23,845 nucleotides of DNA, from positions 1 to 23,845 of the forward strand of contig CAYPDM010000020.1 in assembly GCA_964409485.1 (NCBI GenBank), written 5' to 3'. The stretch's first letter is position 1. Every line of letters starts with the position of its first letter. The notes under the pieces were generated by a model that saw only the letters and a program-made list of their open reading frames with translations, searched no databases and was not told the origin of the DNA. The DNA comes from JAFGPF01 sp964409485 (GTDB lineage Bacteria; Chloroflexota; Dehalococcoidia; Dehalococcoidales; RBG-16-60-22). Positions 7,143 through 14,059 of the stretch are shown here, piece by piece. Position numbers and translations under genes: made by a program.

Positions 7143-8003
7143 ATGGAAACGAGGAGACTGGGCAGGACGGGACATGAGAGCAGTATTATAATATTCGGGA
7201 GTTTCGCGCTGTTCCGGGTCGGTCAGAAAGAAGCCGACGCCGCCCTGGAAAACGCGCTGGATAACGGCATCAACCATATTGACGTATCGCCGGTATACGG
7301 GCAGGCGGAAGCGCGTATCGGCTCATGGTTTAAGAGGAACGGCCAGCGATTTTTCCTCGGCTGCAAGACTCACGAACGCCAGAAAAACGGCGCCTGGGAA
7401 AGCCTGAATCGCTCGCTGGAGACGCTGAACGTAGACCACTTCGACCTCTTTCAACTCCACGGCGTGGACAGCCCGGACGTCCTGAACACCGCCCTGGGTC
7501 CCGGAGGCGCGATGGAAGCAATCCTGGAAGCCAGAGAGCAGGGAATGGTGCGCAATATCGGCATTACCGGGCATAATCCCCCTGTCCAAAACGAGGCGCT
7601 GCGGCTCTTCGACTTTGATACCGTTATGTTTCCGTTGAACCGCGTGCATGCCGCCCATCCCCTCGCATGGAACGATTTCCGCCCGCTGTTAAAAACCGCC
7701 CGACAGAAAGACGTGGGCGTCATGGCTATCAAGTCCATAGCCAAACAGGCCCGCGAAGGCCCGAACGAGAAAGGATACAACACCTGGTACGAGCCTTTCG
7801 ACGAAGCGGCGGAAATCGATAAAAGCCTGTGGTACACGCTTAGCCAGGACATCACCGCCGCCGTAATGCCGGGCGAGCTGCGGCTCTGGCCGATGCTTAT
7901 CGACGCCGCGAAAAGATTTAAACCCTTGAGTGAAAAGCAGCAGCGGGACTACGTATCAGAGGCATCGCGATACCAGCCGCTGGCAGGGCCGAACATGGAC
8001 TAG
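7143..8003 (+). CDS. Aldo/keto reductase
   Basis: This 286-residue TIM-barrel oxidoreductase carries the complete catalytic tetrad Asp47, Tyr52 (HIDVSPVYGQAE), Lys75 (GCKTH) and His106 (LFQLHGVD). The family uses NADPH or NADH to reduce carbonyls. It starts METRRLGRTG, typical of the VdmG/YakC type, and ends without the C-terminal iron-sulfur cysteines found in some long members. The last ~90 residues (from KSIAKQAREG) are variant and probably shape the active-site rim. GGGAGG lies 6 bases before the ATG. A 47-residue coiled protein follows after 15 bases, so the two are probably co-transcribed; the selenoprotein downstream has its own promoter. Confidence 0.9.
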   Translation: METRRLGRTGHESSIIIFGSFALFRVGQKEADAALENALDNGINHIDVSPVYGQAEARIGSWFKRNGQRFFLGCKTHERQKNGAWESLNRSLETLNVDHFDLFQLHGVDSPDVLNTALGPGGAMEAILEAREQGMVRNIGITGHNPPVQNEALRLFDFDTVMFPLNRVHAAHPLAWNDFRPLLKTARQKDVGVMAIKSIAKQAREGPNEKGYNTWYEPFDEAAEIDKSLWYTLSQDITAAVMPGELRLWPMLIDAAKRFKPLSEKQQRDYVSEASRYQPLAGPNMD

Positions 8004-8018
8004 TTTAAGGAAATCTAC

Positions 8019-8162
8019 ATGGATACAGACCGCGTAAAGGAAATCGAGGAGAAAATAGCCGAGTTAAAGTCCAGGTGGCCGGCGCATTCCGTCCCGCCGC
8101 ACATGTGGCAGCAGCTCGAAGAGCTGGAAGAACAGCTGGAAGAGGCACGCCGCGGGGAGTAG
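8019..8162 (+). CDS. Small charged coiled-coil protein, unknown function
   Basis: The ATG at 8019 opens a 47-codon frame ending TAG at 8160-8162. The product has two acidic/basic amphipathic helices (RVKEIEEKIAELKSRW and WQQLEELEEQLEEARRG) joined by a PAHSVPPHM turn, so it should fold as a short helical hairpin. The heptad spacing of Ile/Leu and the conserved-looking RWPAHSVPP turn argue for a real gene. It lies 15 bases after the aldo/keto reductase. The ribosome site is weak (TAAGGAAA, about 7 bases before the ATG), which fits translational coupling. Its function is not recognised. Confidence 0.6.
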   Translation: MDTDRVKEIEEKIAELKSRWPAHSVPPHMWQQLEELEEQLEEARRGE

Positions 8163-8183
8163 CCGGAGGATAGATATCGTTCG

Positions 8184-8212
8184 TTGACAGTAGTAAGCGA
8201 TTATGCTAATTT
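8184..8212 (+). promoter_or_regulatory. Promoter of the selenoprotein gene
   Basis: A perfect TTGACA (8184-8189) is followed after 17 bases by TAATTT (8207-8212), which is preceded by TGC and so forms an extended -10. The start codon is at 8262, giving a leader of about 45 bases. Confidence 0.5.
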
Positions 8213-8261
8213 ACACTTAATCAGGCTATAGCATTATATTCAACGCGAAGGGAGAACCAAC

Positions 8262-9485
8262 ATGGTCCGTCTGGAAGATGTAAGCGAAGAAGAGAGAAAG
8301 ATACTGATGAGTCTCCCCTGCCCTTCTTTTGAGACCAGCCCCTGGGTTGGCGGGCCGCCCCTGAACCAAAGACGACTGGCAATAATCACCACCGCCGGAC
8401 TCCACACACGCGATGACCGGCCTTTCCAGATTGACCCTAACGATTATTACCGCGTCATACCGGGTGATGTGCAGCCCAACGACCTGGTAATGTCCCATCT
8501 CGCGGCCAGCTTCGACCGCAGCGGTTTCCAGCGTGACTGGAATGTCGTGTTCCCCCTCGACCGCCTGCGCGAGATGGAGAAAGAAGGCATCATCGGCAGC
8601 CTGGCCGATTTTCATTACTCGGTCAGCACCGCCCACCAGCCCGAGGAGTTCGAGGTGTGTTCGGCGGAAATCGCCGGCCTCCTTAAGAAAGACAAGGTAG
8701 ACGCCGCTCTGCTCCTGCCCGTCTGACCGGGCTGCACGAGCGCCGTGGGCGTTCTTAGCCACTATCTGGAAGAAAACGGCGTGCCGACCACCGGCATCAG
8801 CCTGGTACGGCCGCACACGGAGACCATCAAACCGCCGCGGGCATTGTGGGTGTCTTTCCAGATGGGTCATCCCCTCGGCGCGCCCGACGACCCCGCCTTT
8901 CAGAGTCGGGTCCTTCTGGCCGTGCTAAAACTGCTCGAAGCACCCGGCCCTCCGCCGGTACTGGCAGATTTCCCCGAGGATGAGCCGGAGAACGACGAGA
9001 TAACGGTGCTGGCCTGTCCGGTGAACTTCGCCCGGAGCGCACCCGATACCGGAGAGACCGACCCGCTGCAGACGGCCTTCCGCCGGGAGGTTACCGCCAT
9101 GCGCCCCTGGTACGATATGGCCGTGAAAAAGAGAAAACGCACCACGGTAGGCGTCAGCGGCATCCCGCTGGAGGAACTGGGCGACTTTATTTACGCCCTG
9201 TCCAGGGGAGAAGAGCCGGAAAACCCCGCTAAAGACACGCCCCTTGTTTATACGTTGAAATACGCCGTCGAGGACTTAAAGTCGTATTACATCGAAGGCA
9301 TTACGGCGCAACCGGGACAGTCATCTGCTTCCAGCAAGGTGCTCCAGGACTGGTTCTGGGAAGAGACGGTGGCGGGCAAGGTGCTCCTGGAACTCAAGAA
9401 GGTCTGCGAGGCAAGCGACGATAAAACGATGAACATGGTCGGCGCTCATTTCGTCGTACCGGGCGATGTCGCCCGCCGGCATTAA
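8262..9485 (+). CDS. GrdB/PrdB-like selenoprotein with in-frame UGA (Sec155, UxxC motif)
   Basis: Read through an in-frame TGA at 8724-8726, this is a 407-residue protein. The N-terminal half follows the glycine/proline-reductase selenoprotein B pattern: RRLAIITTAGLH, YRVIPGDV, a SHLAASFDRSG stretch, NVVFPLDRLREMEKEGIIGS. The UGA falls exactly where that family has its redox centre and gives V-U-P-G-C, a UxxC motif (U155, C158). The frame resumes without a shift in SAVGVLSHYLEENGVPTTGISLVRPHTE and GHPLGAPDDP, the conserved continuation. A hairpin suited to a bacterial SECIS follows. Substrate-specific reductases of this type cleave C-N or similar bonds using reduced thiol/selenol. Partner subunits (proprotein A/C types) are absent here, so the substrate is open. 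The ~160-residue C-terminal extension is unlike short PrdB. AGGGAG precedes the ATG. If the organism lacks Sec machinery, the gene is instead disrupted. Its TAA overlaps the stop of the facing hydrolase gene. Confidence 0.85.
8724..8760 (+). promoter_or_regulatory. Candidate bacterial SECIS element (UGA plus hairpin)
   Basis: The UGA at 8724-8726 is followed by a stem 8738-8744 (GAGCGCC) paired with 8748-8754 (GGCGTTC), 7 bp with one G-U, capped by a GUG loop. A lower stem GGCT (8730-8733) / AGCC (8757-8760) sits beneath a small internal loop. The distance from UGA to the apical loop is 18 bases and the loop begins with G, both within what is known for bacterial SECIS elements. Confidence 0.65.
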
Positions 9486-10396
9486 CCCCGGGACCCCTTG
9501 ATAAAATCATCCACCCTCTTTATATACTCCGCCGGGGACGTATGGTACGACTGGCTATGCTCGGCGCCGGCGACTTCCCAGATTTTATCAGCCGGATTGC
9601 CGGAAGCCTCAAACAGCCGCAGGGTGTCTTCCGGCGTGATAAACGGGTCGTACTCCTCACATATGAAAAGTACGGGGCATTTAATGTCATCGACGATATC
9701 GCCCGGATTTATCAAATGATAATGGTAGAAAATACGCGTCATCAACACCAGCCCCGGCACGAACAGCCTGACCAGGAATTTCGGTACTCCCGCAGACGCC
9801 GCCTCGCGCACGACCATGGTAGACACATCTGTAAAACAGCCGTCCAGTACCACCGCGCTTACTTTGTTCCTGCTGGCGAAGATGCAGGTAGAAGCGGCGC
9901 CTGAACAAAATCCCATTACGTACGTATTCTCCTGTCCGTACCCCCGGCTCCCCAGGTAGTCGACCGCGCCGCCGATATCAAACTCGATATTGGACAGGGC
10001 CTGCCCTTTACCACCTGATTCACCCCGCCCCCGAAGGTCGAACAGGAGAACGCTGTACCCCTTTTTAACCAGGTCCCCCGTCAGGCTAAGAGTATCGATG
10101 GTGTCATCAACGCGATTTTGAAATCCGCCGTTTACGATTAATATGACCTTATCCCCGTCACCGGGCAGGAACCATCCCCGGAGCGTAACACCGCCGTCGC
10201 GGCTGGTGAAAGATACGTCCTCATAATCAAGCCCGACCGGAGCCGGCGAGGCAATCAGAGGGAAGTGGGGTACATTCATAGCCCTCCAGGCCCCGTACAC
10301 GGACAGGCCGATATAGACAACCAGCAGAGCGCCAATGACTACCAACGTAATTTGCATAACCCGTATCTTCCTTACCGAACTCAACCGATTATTCAC
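9482..10396 (-). CDS. Membrane-anchored alpha/beta hydrolase with Cys in the nucleophile position
   Basis: This 304-residue protein has an N-terminal membrane anchor (about residues 15-37) followed by an alpha/beta-hydrolase core: GWFLPG, VILIVNGG (oxyanion region), LLFDLRGRGESGG, the nucleophile elbow MGFCSGAA (Cys164 where serine is usual), Asp250 in EEYDPFITPED and His280 in AEHSQSY. A Cys nucleophile is known in dienelactone hydrolases; in this S33-like fold it is less common. Ser165 next to it is out of register. The GTG at 10396 overlaps the YjbQ stop by 8 bases, suggesting coupling. An ATG at 10357 with AAGGAAG 9 bases upstream is a good alternative and would give 291 residues. It is the last gene of a three-gene operon; its substrate is unknown. 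Confidence 0.82.
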   Translation of the reverse strand: MNNRLSSVRKIRVMQITLVVIGALLVVYIGLSVYGAWRAMNVPHFPLIASPAPVGLDYEDVSFTSRDGGVTLRGWFLPGDGDKVILIVNGGFQNRVDDTIDTLSLTGDLVKKGYSVLLFDLRGRGESGGKGQALSNIEFDIGGAVDYLGSRGYGQENTYVMGFCSGAASTCIFASRNKVSAVVLDGCFTDVSTMVVREAASAGVPKFLVRLFVPGLVLMTRIFYHYHLINPGDIVDDIKCPVLFICEEYDPFITPEDTLRLFEASGNPADKIWEVAGAEHSQSYHTSPAEYIKRVDDFIKGSRG

Positions 10397-10823
10397 CCAT
10401 GAACTGCAGGATAATCTGCCGCGACCTCGCCCTGTTATCGAACTCCACCAGGACTATCTGCTGGTACTGGCCGAGTATCATCCTTTTATTGGCCATAGGA
10501 ATAACGAGAGACGGCCCCATCAGCGAAGCCCGTACGTGGGAAAAGGCATTATTCTCTTCCCAGAGGAACTTGTGCTTGTAGGCAATATCCCTGGGTACGA
10601 GGCGCGACCATATATTCTTAAAGTCGGAAATCAAACCCTCTTCAAACTCGATGGTCGCCAGCGCGGCCGTGGTGCCGGGGAGGAAAAGGGTAACGATGCC
10701 GTTGGTGATATATTCTTCGACGGCCTGCTTGTGGACCTGTGGGGTGATATTGATAACCGATACGTAGGACTCGTCAGACGACGCATTGGTGTCTATGTTA
10801 ATTTTCCTGGTGGATATTATCAT
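10389..10823 (-). CDS. YjbQ/UPF0047 family protein
   Basis: This 144-residue protein follows the YjbQ (UPF0047) pattern throughout: NGIVTLFLPGTTAALATIEFE, ISDFKNIWSRLVP, AYKHKF, SHVRASLMGPSLVIPM, ILGQYQQIVLVEFD and a final RSRQIILQFMGE. YjbQ proteins form trimers; E. coli YjbQ has a weak, secondary thiamine-phosphate-synthase activity, but the true role is unsettled. The usual HTTA motif reads GTTA here (Gly50 for His), while His84 and His96 are kept, so the putative metal/active site is altered. GGAGG lies 7 bases before the ATG at 10823. It sits between the pyruvate-kinase-C-like gene (43-base gap) and the hydrolase (8-base overlap), all on one strand. Confidence 0.88.
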   Translation of the reverse strand: MIISTRKINIDTNASSDESYVSVINITPQVHKQAVEEYITNGIVTLFLPGTTAALATIEFEEGLISDFKNIWSRLVPRDIAYKHKFLWEENNAFSHVRASLMGPSLVIPMANKRMILGQYQQIVLVEFDNRARSRQIILQFMGE

Positions 10824-10866
10824 ACTTGCCTCCGGTAATTCAGCATTATTTAGTCGCTATCACTCA

Positions 10867-11457
10867 TCATTTTTTCTCGGGCGGGGGCATCGGGGGAGGA
10901 GGCCCCTGCTTGGTCTGGAGGGGCTTGCAGATAATTTCGGTGATATGGAGTTCCGGGAGTCTCGTGGAAGGGGCCGCAACTGCCACTATCGCCGTATCCG
11001 CCCCGCGCCCCGTACCCGCCACAACGACCACCTCCTCGCCGGGGTTCACGCAGCCGCCGTCGACGGCCATGAAAATAAGCTCGACACAGACCTTCATCCC
11101 CTGGCAAAACGTGCGCAGGAGGTTGGCCATAATCCTGGGCGTATCCATGCCGTAGAGGTTCTCGGTATGAAACAGCATGGTGCCGAAGTGAACGGTATGC
11201 CCCTGCCCGGCAAGCTCGGCGACCAGCTCCACCGGGAAACGCTGGTCGGCCATAAACCCGTACTGGTGGGGCACTACCACCATCTTAATGCCGTTATCCG
11301 CCCAGAGCCCGGCGGCCAGGCGCGCGGTATCACCACGAGTCGAGGCGAGGACAATCTTTTTTATGCCGCGGACCCTGGCCCTCTCCGCGGCCAGCTGCAG
11401 GGTAGCCTCCGTGTTTTCCATACCCGGCTTTTCGAAATAGACGATTTTCTCTTCCAA
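10867..11457 (-). CDS. Stand-alone pyruvate kinase C-terminal (alpha/beta) domain protein
   Basis: This 196-residue cytoplasmic protein resembles the C-terminal alpha/beta domain of pyruvate kinase without any catalytic barrel. It starts with IVYFEKPGMENTEATLQLAAERA, has KKIVLASTRGDTARLAA (the PK-C nucleotide-like loop), VVPHQYGF, and a later VVVVAGTGRGADTAIVA strand-loop-helix. The C-terminus is a Pro/Lys tail (GPPPPMPPPEKK). Such orphan PK-C proteins occur in archaea and anaerobic bacteria; their role is unknown and could be allosteric sensing. The start is a TTG at 11457, chosen because AGGAGG lies 6 bases upstream and no ATG is available at the conserved N-terminus. It is the first gene of the operon with the YjbQ and hydrolase genes. 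Confidence 0.85.
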   Translation of the reverse strand: MEEKIVYFEKPGMENTEATLQLAAERARVRGIKKIVLASTRGDTARLAAGLWADNGIKMVVVPHQYGFMADQRFPVELVAELAGQGHTVHFGTMLFHTENLYGMDTPRIMANLLRTFCQGMKVCVELIFMAVDGGCVNPGEEVVVVAGTGRGADTAIVAVAAPSTRLPELHITEIICKPLQTKQGPPPPMPPPEKK

Positions 11458-11631
11458 TTCCAGCCTCCTGTTAAGTGGATTATTCCTATTTTACCAGAAT
11501 ACAGCGGTATCAAGCACATCATTCTTTGATTTTTAAAGAAAGACGGTAGAGAATACAGGCACGTGTTTTTACCATGAACGCAGACATCGGGAAGTTTTAA
11601 AATCAGCAGACTTACAAAAGGAGATAGAATA

Positions 11632-11955
11632 ATGATTAAGTCGATAGTAGTAGCGCATAGAAAGGCGGGACTAACCCGGGAGGAGTTCAACAGGTACTGG
11701 AAAGAATCACATGCGCCCCTGGCAGCCAAGCTTATCCCCGGCGTGAGAAGATACGTGCAAAACCACCTGGTCGATATACCGGGGATGGAATACGAGGGTG
11801 ATGGCATTATAGAGATGTGGTACGACGATGTCGAATCCTGGCAGAAGTCCATGAAGTACATACAGTCCAGTGAAGAGCTTGCCGAAGATGGGGCCAAATT
11901 CTGCGATTTGCGTAATGCCAGGGTGTGGATTGTAGAGGAGCACATCATCAAGTAG
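11632..11955 (+). CDS. EthD domain protein
   Basis: This 107-residue protein matches the EthD family (dimeric alpha/beta barrel): VVAHRKAGLTREEFNRYWKESHAPLAAKLIPGVRRYVQNH, then GIIEMWYDDVESWQ and a final VEEHIIK. EthD was first linked to ether (ETBE) degradation; related small proteins in anaerobes are unassigned, and some are monooxygenase-like or accessory proteins. The buried WxxSHAP motif carries the conserved His. AAAGGAGA lies 7 bases before the ATG. The gene is divergent from the PK-C operon and convergent with the presenilin-like gene, ending only 12 bases from the latter's stop. Confidence 0.88.
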   Translation: MIKSIVVAHRKAGLTREEFNRYWKESHAPLAAKLIPGVRRYVQNHLVDIPGMEYEGDGIIEMWYDDVESWQKSMKYIQSSEELAEDGAKFCDLRNARVWIVEEHIIK

Positions 11956-11967
11956 CCGGATACAACG

Positions 11968-12828
11968 CTAAAAAGCCAGTTTCGTGATGATAAACCCGAT
12001 GAGTGAAGCGAAGGCGATGGGCGGTAAAGCGGGGACGGGCTTATCCTTGAGCCAGAGCAACTGAACCAGGAAAGCCCCCATCAGGCCCGCCAGGGCGAAG
12101 GCCCCCACGATTACGGCGCCGGATAACCCCGACTCAAAGAAAACGGAAACGGCCAGCATCAGGGGAAAGCCTATATCGCCGCCGCCCAGTATGGAATACT
12201 CCCGCTCGGCGGACTCCTTTTCCTTTAAGTCCCCTACCCGCACGCTGCGCAGCCCCATTTTCCAGTCGCTCAACTGCTTCGGGAATATAAAGGCGGGTAA
12301 AGTATCGGACTCGGACATCTTATCGGCCATCCATACCATGAAGCCGAAACGCACGGCGACAACATCATAAACGGCGATAATCAGCATGAAAATCATGAAA
12401 GTCCACGGGGAGAAAAGGAACCCGAAAACCGAGCCGGCCCCGGCAAGGGCGATAAGCAGCAGCAGGTCGTGCAGCCAGACCCTGGCCCAGAACAGCCAGG
12501 CGACCGCGGCGATAACCGCCAGGGCATAAGCGGCGATGGACGGTAAAGTCAGGCCGGCGACAATCAGTACGCCCCAGCCGAACATCAGGGCGAAAATCGC
12601 CCTGAACACCTGCCGCAGCCAGCGCATGGGGATGAAAAACAGTACCAGGGCCAGTACCACCACCACGCCGAAGAAGTAAGCGATTACGGGGCCGAGAGAG
12701 ATATCCGGCGAAATAACCTGGTTCTCTTCAAAGAATACCCGCTCGCGGGCGGCCACGTAGAACGTAAGCGCCAGGGACAGCACCATCACCAGACCGCCCC
12801 AGATGAACGGATTGAGCTTAGACTTCAT
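11968..12828 (-). CDS. Presenilin-family intramembrane aspartyl protease
   Basis: This 286-residue protein has eight to nine hydrophobic segments and the three hallmarks of the presenilin/signal-peptide-peptidase (A22) family: YD in AVYDVVAVRFG (Asp155), GxGD as GGGDIGFPL (Asp218) and PAL in PVPALPPIAF (266-268). The two aspartates should cleave transmembrane substrates. A charged cytoplasmic loop (about 183-212) lies between the catalytic helices, as in archaeal PSH. The frame is open to a TTG at 12888, but that codon forms the -35 box of the apparent promoter, so the ATG at 12828 is preferred even though its ribosome site is weak. Homologues are best known in archaea and eukaryotes. It lies next to the universal stress protein gene but has its own promoter. 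Confidence 0.85.
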   Translation of the reverse strand: MKSKLNPFIWGGLVMVLSLALTFYVAARERVFFEENQVISPDISLGPVIAYFFGVVVVLALVLFFIPMRWLRQVFRAIFALMFGWGVLIVAGLTLPSIAAYALAVIAAVAWLFWARVWLHDLLLLIALAGAGSVFGFLFSPWTFMIFMLIIAVYDVVAVRFGFMVWMADKMSESDTLPAFIFPKQLSDWKMGLRSVRVGDLKEKESAEREYSILGGGDIGFPLMLAVSVFFESGLSGAVIVGAFALAGLMGAFLVQLLWLKDKPVPALPPIAFASLIGFIITKLAF

Positions 12829-12859
12829 TACAATGAAACAGTTCCGTGAATTTCCCCTA

Positions 12860-12888
12860 ATTATAGAAAAGGGGGAAACTAAAAGCAA
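12860..12888 (-). promoter_or_regulatory. Promoter of the presenilin-like gene
   Basis: On the minus strand TTGCTT (12888-12883), a 17-base spacer and a perfect TATAAT (12865-12860) lie 31 bases before the ATG at 12828. The position of the -10 box rules out translation from the upstream TTG. Confidence 0.65.
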
Positions 12889-12931
12889 TGTAGCAGTACT
12901 CTAGAGAATGATAATCCGGGGGGAAATCCTG

Positions 12932-13771
12932 TTACTTCCTTATCAGCAGCAGCGGCGTATTCCCTGCCAGAAAGACCTTCTGGGCGACGCTTCCCATGGA
13001 CAGGGGGTTGTTCCTGTTCATGCCGCGCGTCGACATGGCCACGAGGTCGACGGTCAGTTCATCAGCAAGATCGATAATAGTATCGGCAACGGAACCGATG
13101 CGCACCTGATAATCGATTTTTACATCAACCATATCTTTAAGCTTGGCGCATACGTCCTTCAGGTAAGTATTAGCATCCGCCTCCGTATTACCATTTTGCG
13201 ATAATACCCGAAGAAGAGTGAGTTCCATCTGAAGCTTCATAGCGATATTACAGACATAGGGAATAACCGCTTCACTCCTGAAAGAACCGTCCAGCGGCAC
13301 CAGCGCCTTTTTGAGTAACCGCTTATCACGTATATCGGCGCGATTGCCGTTAGCCCTGATGAGCATCACGGCCTGCGTGTTGCCGGCCCTTACTACTTTA
13401 TCGGCGACACTGCCCACCGTCCAGCGGCTCATTCCTGTCTGACCGTGACTTGCCATGATGATTAGAGGAAAATCGATGTCGAGAGCGTACTCGACAATTC
13501 TCTTGGCAGGGTCGCCCGTCCGGCGCACCGTCTTTACATCGAGCAGGTTTTCGATTCCGTCCATAAGATATTTGCCGGCATAATGACTGGTAGCCTCTTT
13601 ACTCTTCTTAATGTAATCATAGTAATAAGCCAGTTTCTCATGGTCCTCGGAACCTATAACCGTCAGCAAGACTATTTCAGATACCATTTTCGCGCCCAGC
13701 TCCTCGGCGTAAGGAAGCGCCGCCTCGGCGAGCTTTGAACAATCCAGAGGCACGATTATTTTCTCAAACAT
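12932..13771 (-). CDS. Tandem universal stress protein (two UspA domains)
   Basis: This 279-residue cytoplasmic protein contains two Usp domains, about 1-142 and 153-279. Each begins with the usual strand (KIIVPLD / KALVPLD followed by the SxxxEAxxPY helix). The first has the complete ATP-binding loop G-x2-G-x9-GS (SHGQTGMSRWTVGS). The second has RGMNRNNPLSMGS, which lacks the first G-x2-G, so it may not bind ATP. Single chains with one ATP-binding and one degenerate domain are common. The role is stress or energy sensing; no direct target is visible. The ATG at 13771 is preceded by GGGGTG. The upstream spacer carries a TATAAA (minus, near 13801-13806) but no convincing -35. Confidence 0.92.
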   Translation of the reverse strand: MFEKIIVPLDCSKLAEAALPYAEELGAKMVSEIVLLTVIGSEDHEKLAYYYDYIKKSKEATSHYAGKYLMDGIENLLDVKTVRRTGDPAKRIVEYALDIDFPLIIMASHGQTGMSRWTVGSVADKVVRAGNTQAVMLIRANGNRADIRDKRLLKKALVPLDGSFRSEAVIPYVCNIAMKLQMELTLLRVLSQNGNTEADANTYLKDVCAKLKDMVDVKIDYQVRIGSVADTIIDLADELTVDLVAMSTRGMNRNNPLSMGSVAQKVFLAGNTPLLLIRK

Positions 13772-13898
13772 TTGTTCACCCCGTCCCGATATTTCTCGGT
13801 TTATACCATATGCATTTCACATCATGGCTGTACCGTGCCATATCTACCCACTCAATCTTAAAATAAACCAGGCTGAAAGCAATAGCATGAAATCAGCT

Positions 13899-13927
13899 AA
13901 TTTTGCTGGGTATTTACCCCCAAAATT
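13899..13927. promoter_or_regulatory. Interrupted inverted repeat between usp and ABC transporter genes
   Basis: AATTTTG (13899-13905) pairs with CAAAATT (13921-13927), and inside it GGGT (13908-13911) pairs with ACCC (13916-13919) around an ATTT loop. No T-run follows on either strand, so an operator or mRNA leader structure fits better than a terminator. The 288-base divergent spacer 13772-14059 otherwise shows only AT-rich promoter-like sequence; I see no gene in it. Confidence 0.35.
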
Positions 13928-14059
13928 GATATATAGAATTTAAAAACGATTGCTCGGGATTGATAATGGGACACAGGCGGATATTTCCATACCCAATCAG
14001 GATACAGGTTATTCATTTATTCATATATATTTGCTTTAGCCAATAAAGCATAGTACCAT

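Noticed and set aside
8226..8870. Minus-strand open frame of 214 codons
   Set aside because: It is antisense to the selenoprotein gene, its translation shows no recognisable family, and it has no ribosome site. The plus-strand frame has clear conserved motifs on both sides of the UGA.
8745..9485. A separate gene starting at GTG 8745
   Set aside because: There is no ribosome site at the proper distance, and its first residues continue the upstream protein family in the same frame. Read-through as selenocysteine explains both parts better.
11522..11540. Inverted repeat TTCTTT / AAAGAA upstream of the EthD gene
   Set aside because: Only six A/T-rich base pairs with a T-rich loop; expected by chance in such sequence.
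12829..12888. Longer presenilin-like protein from TTG 12888
   Set aside because: The TTG is part of the -35 hexamer, and a perfect TATAAT lies downstream of it, so the codon would not be transcribed.
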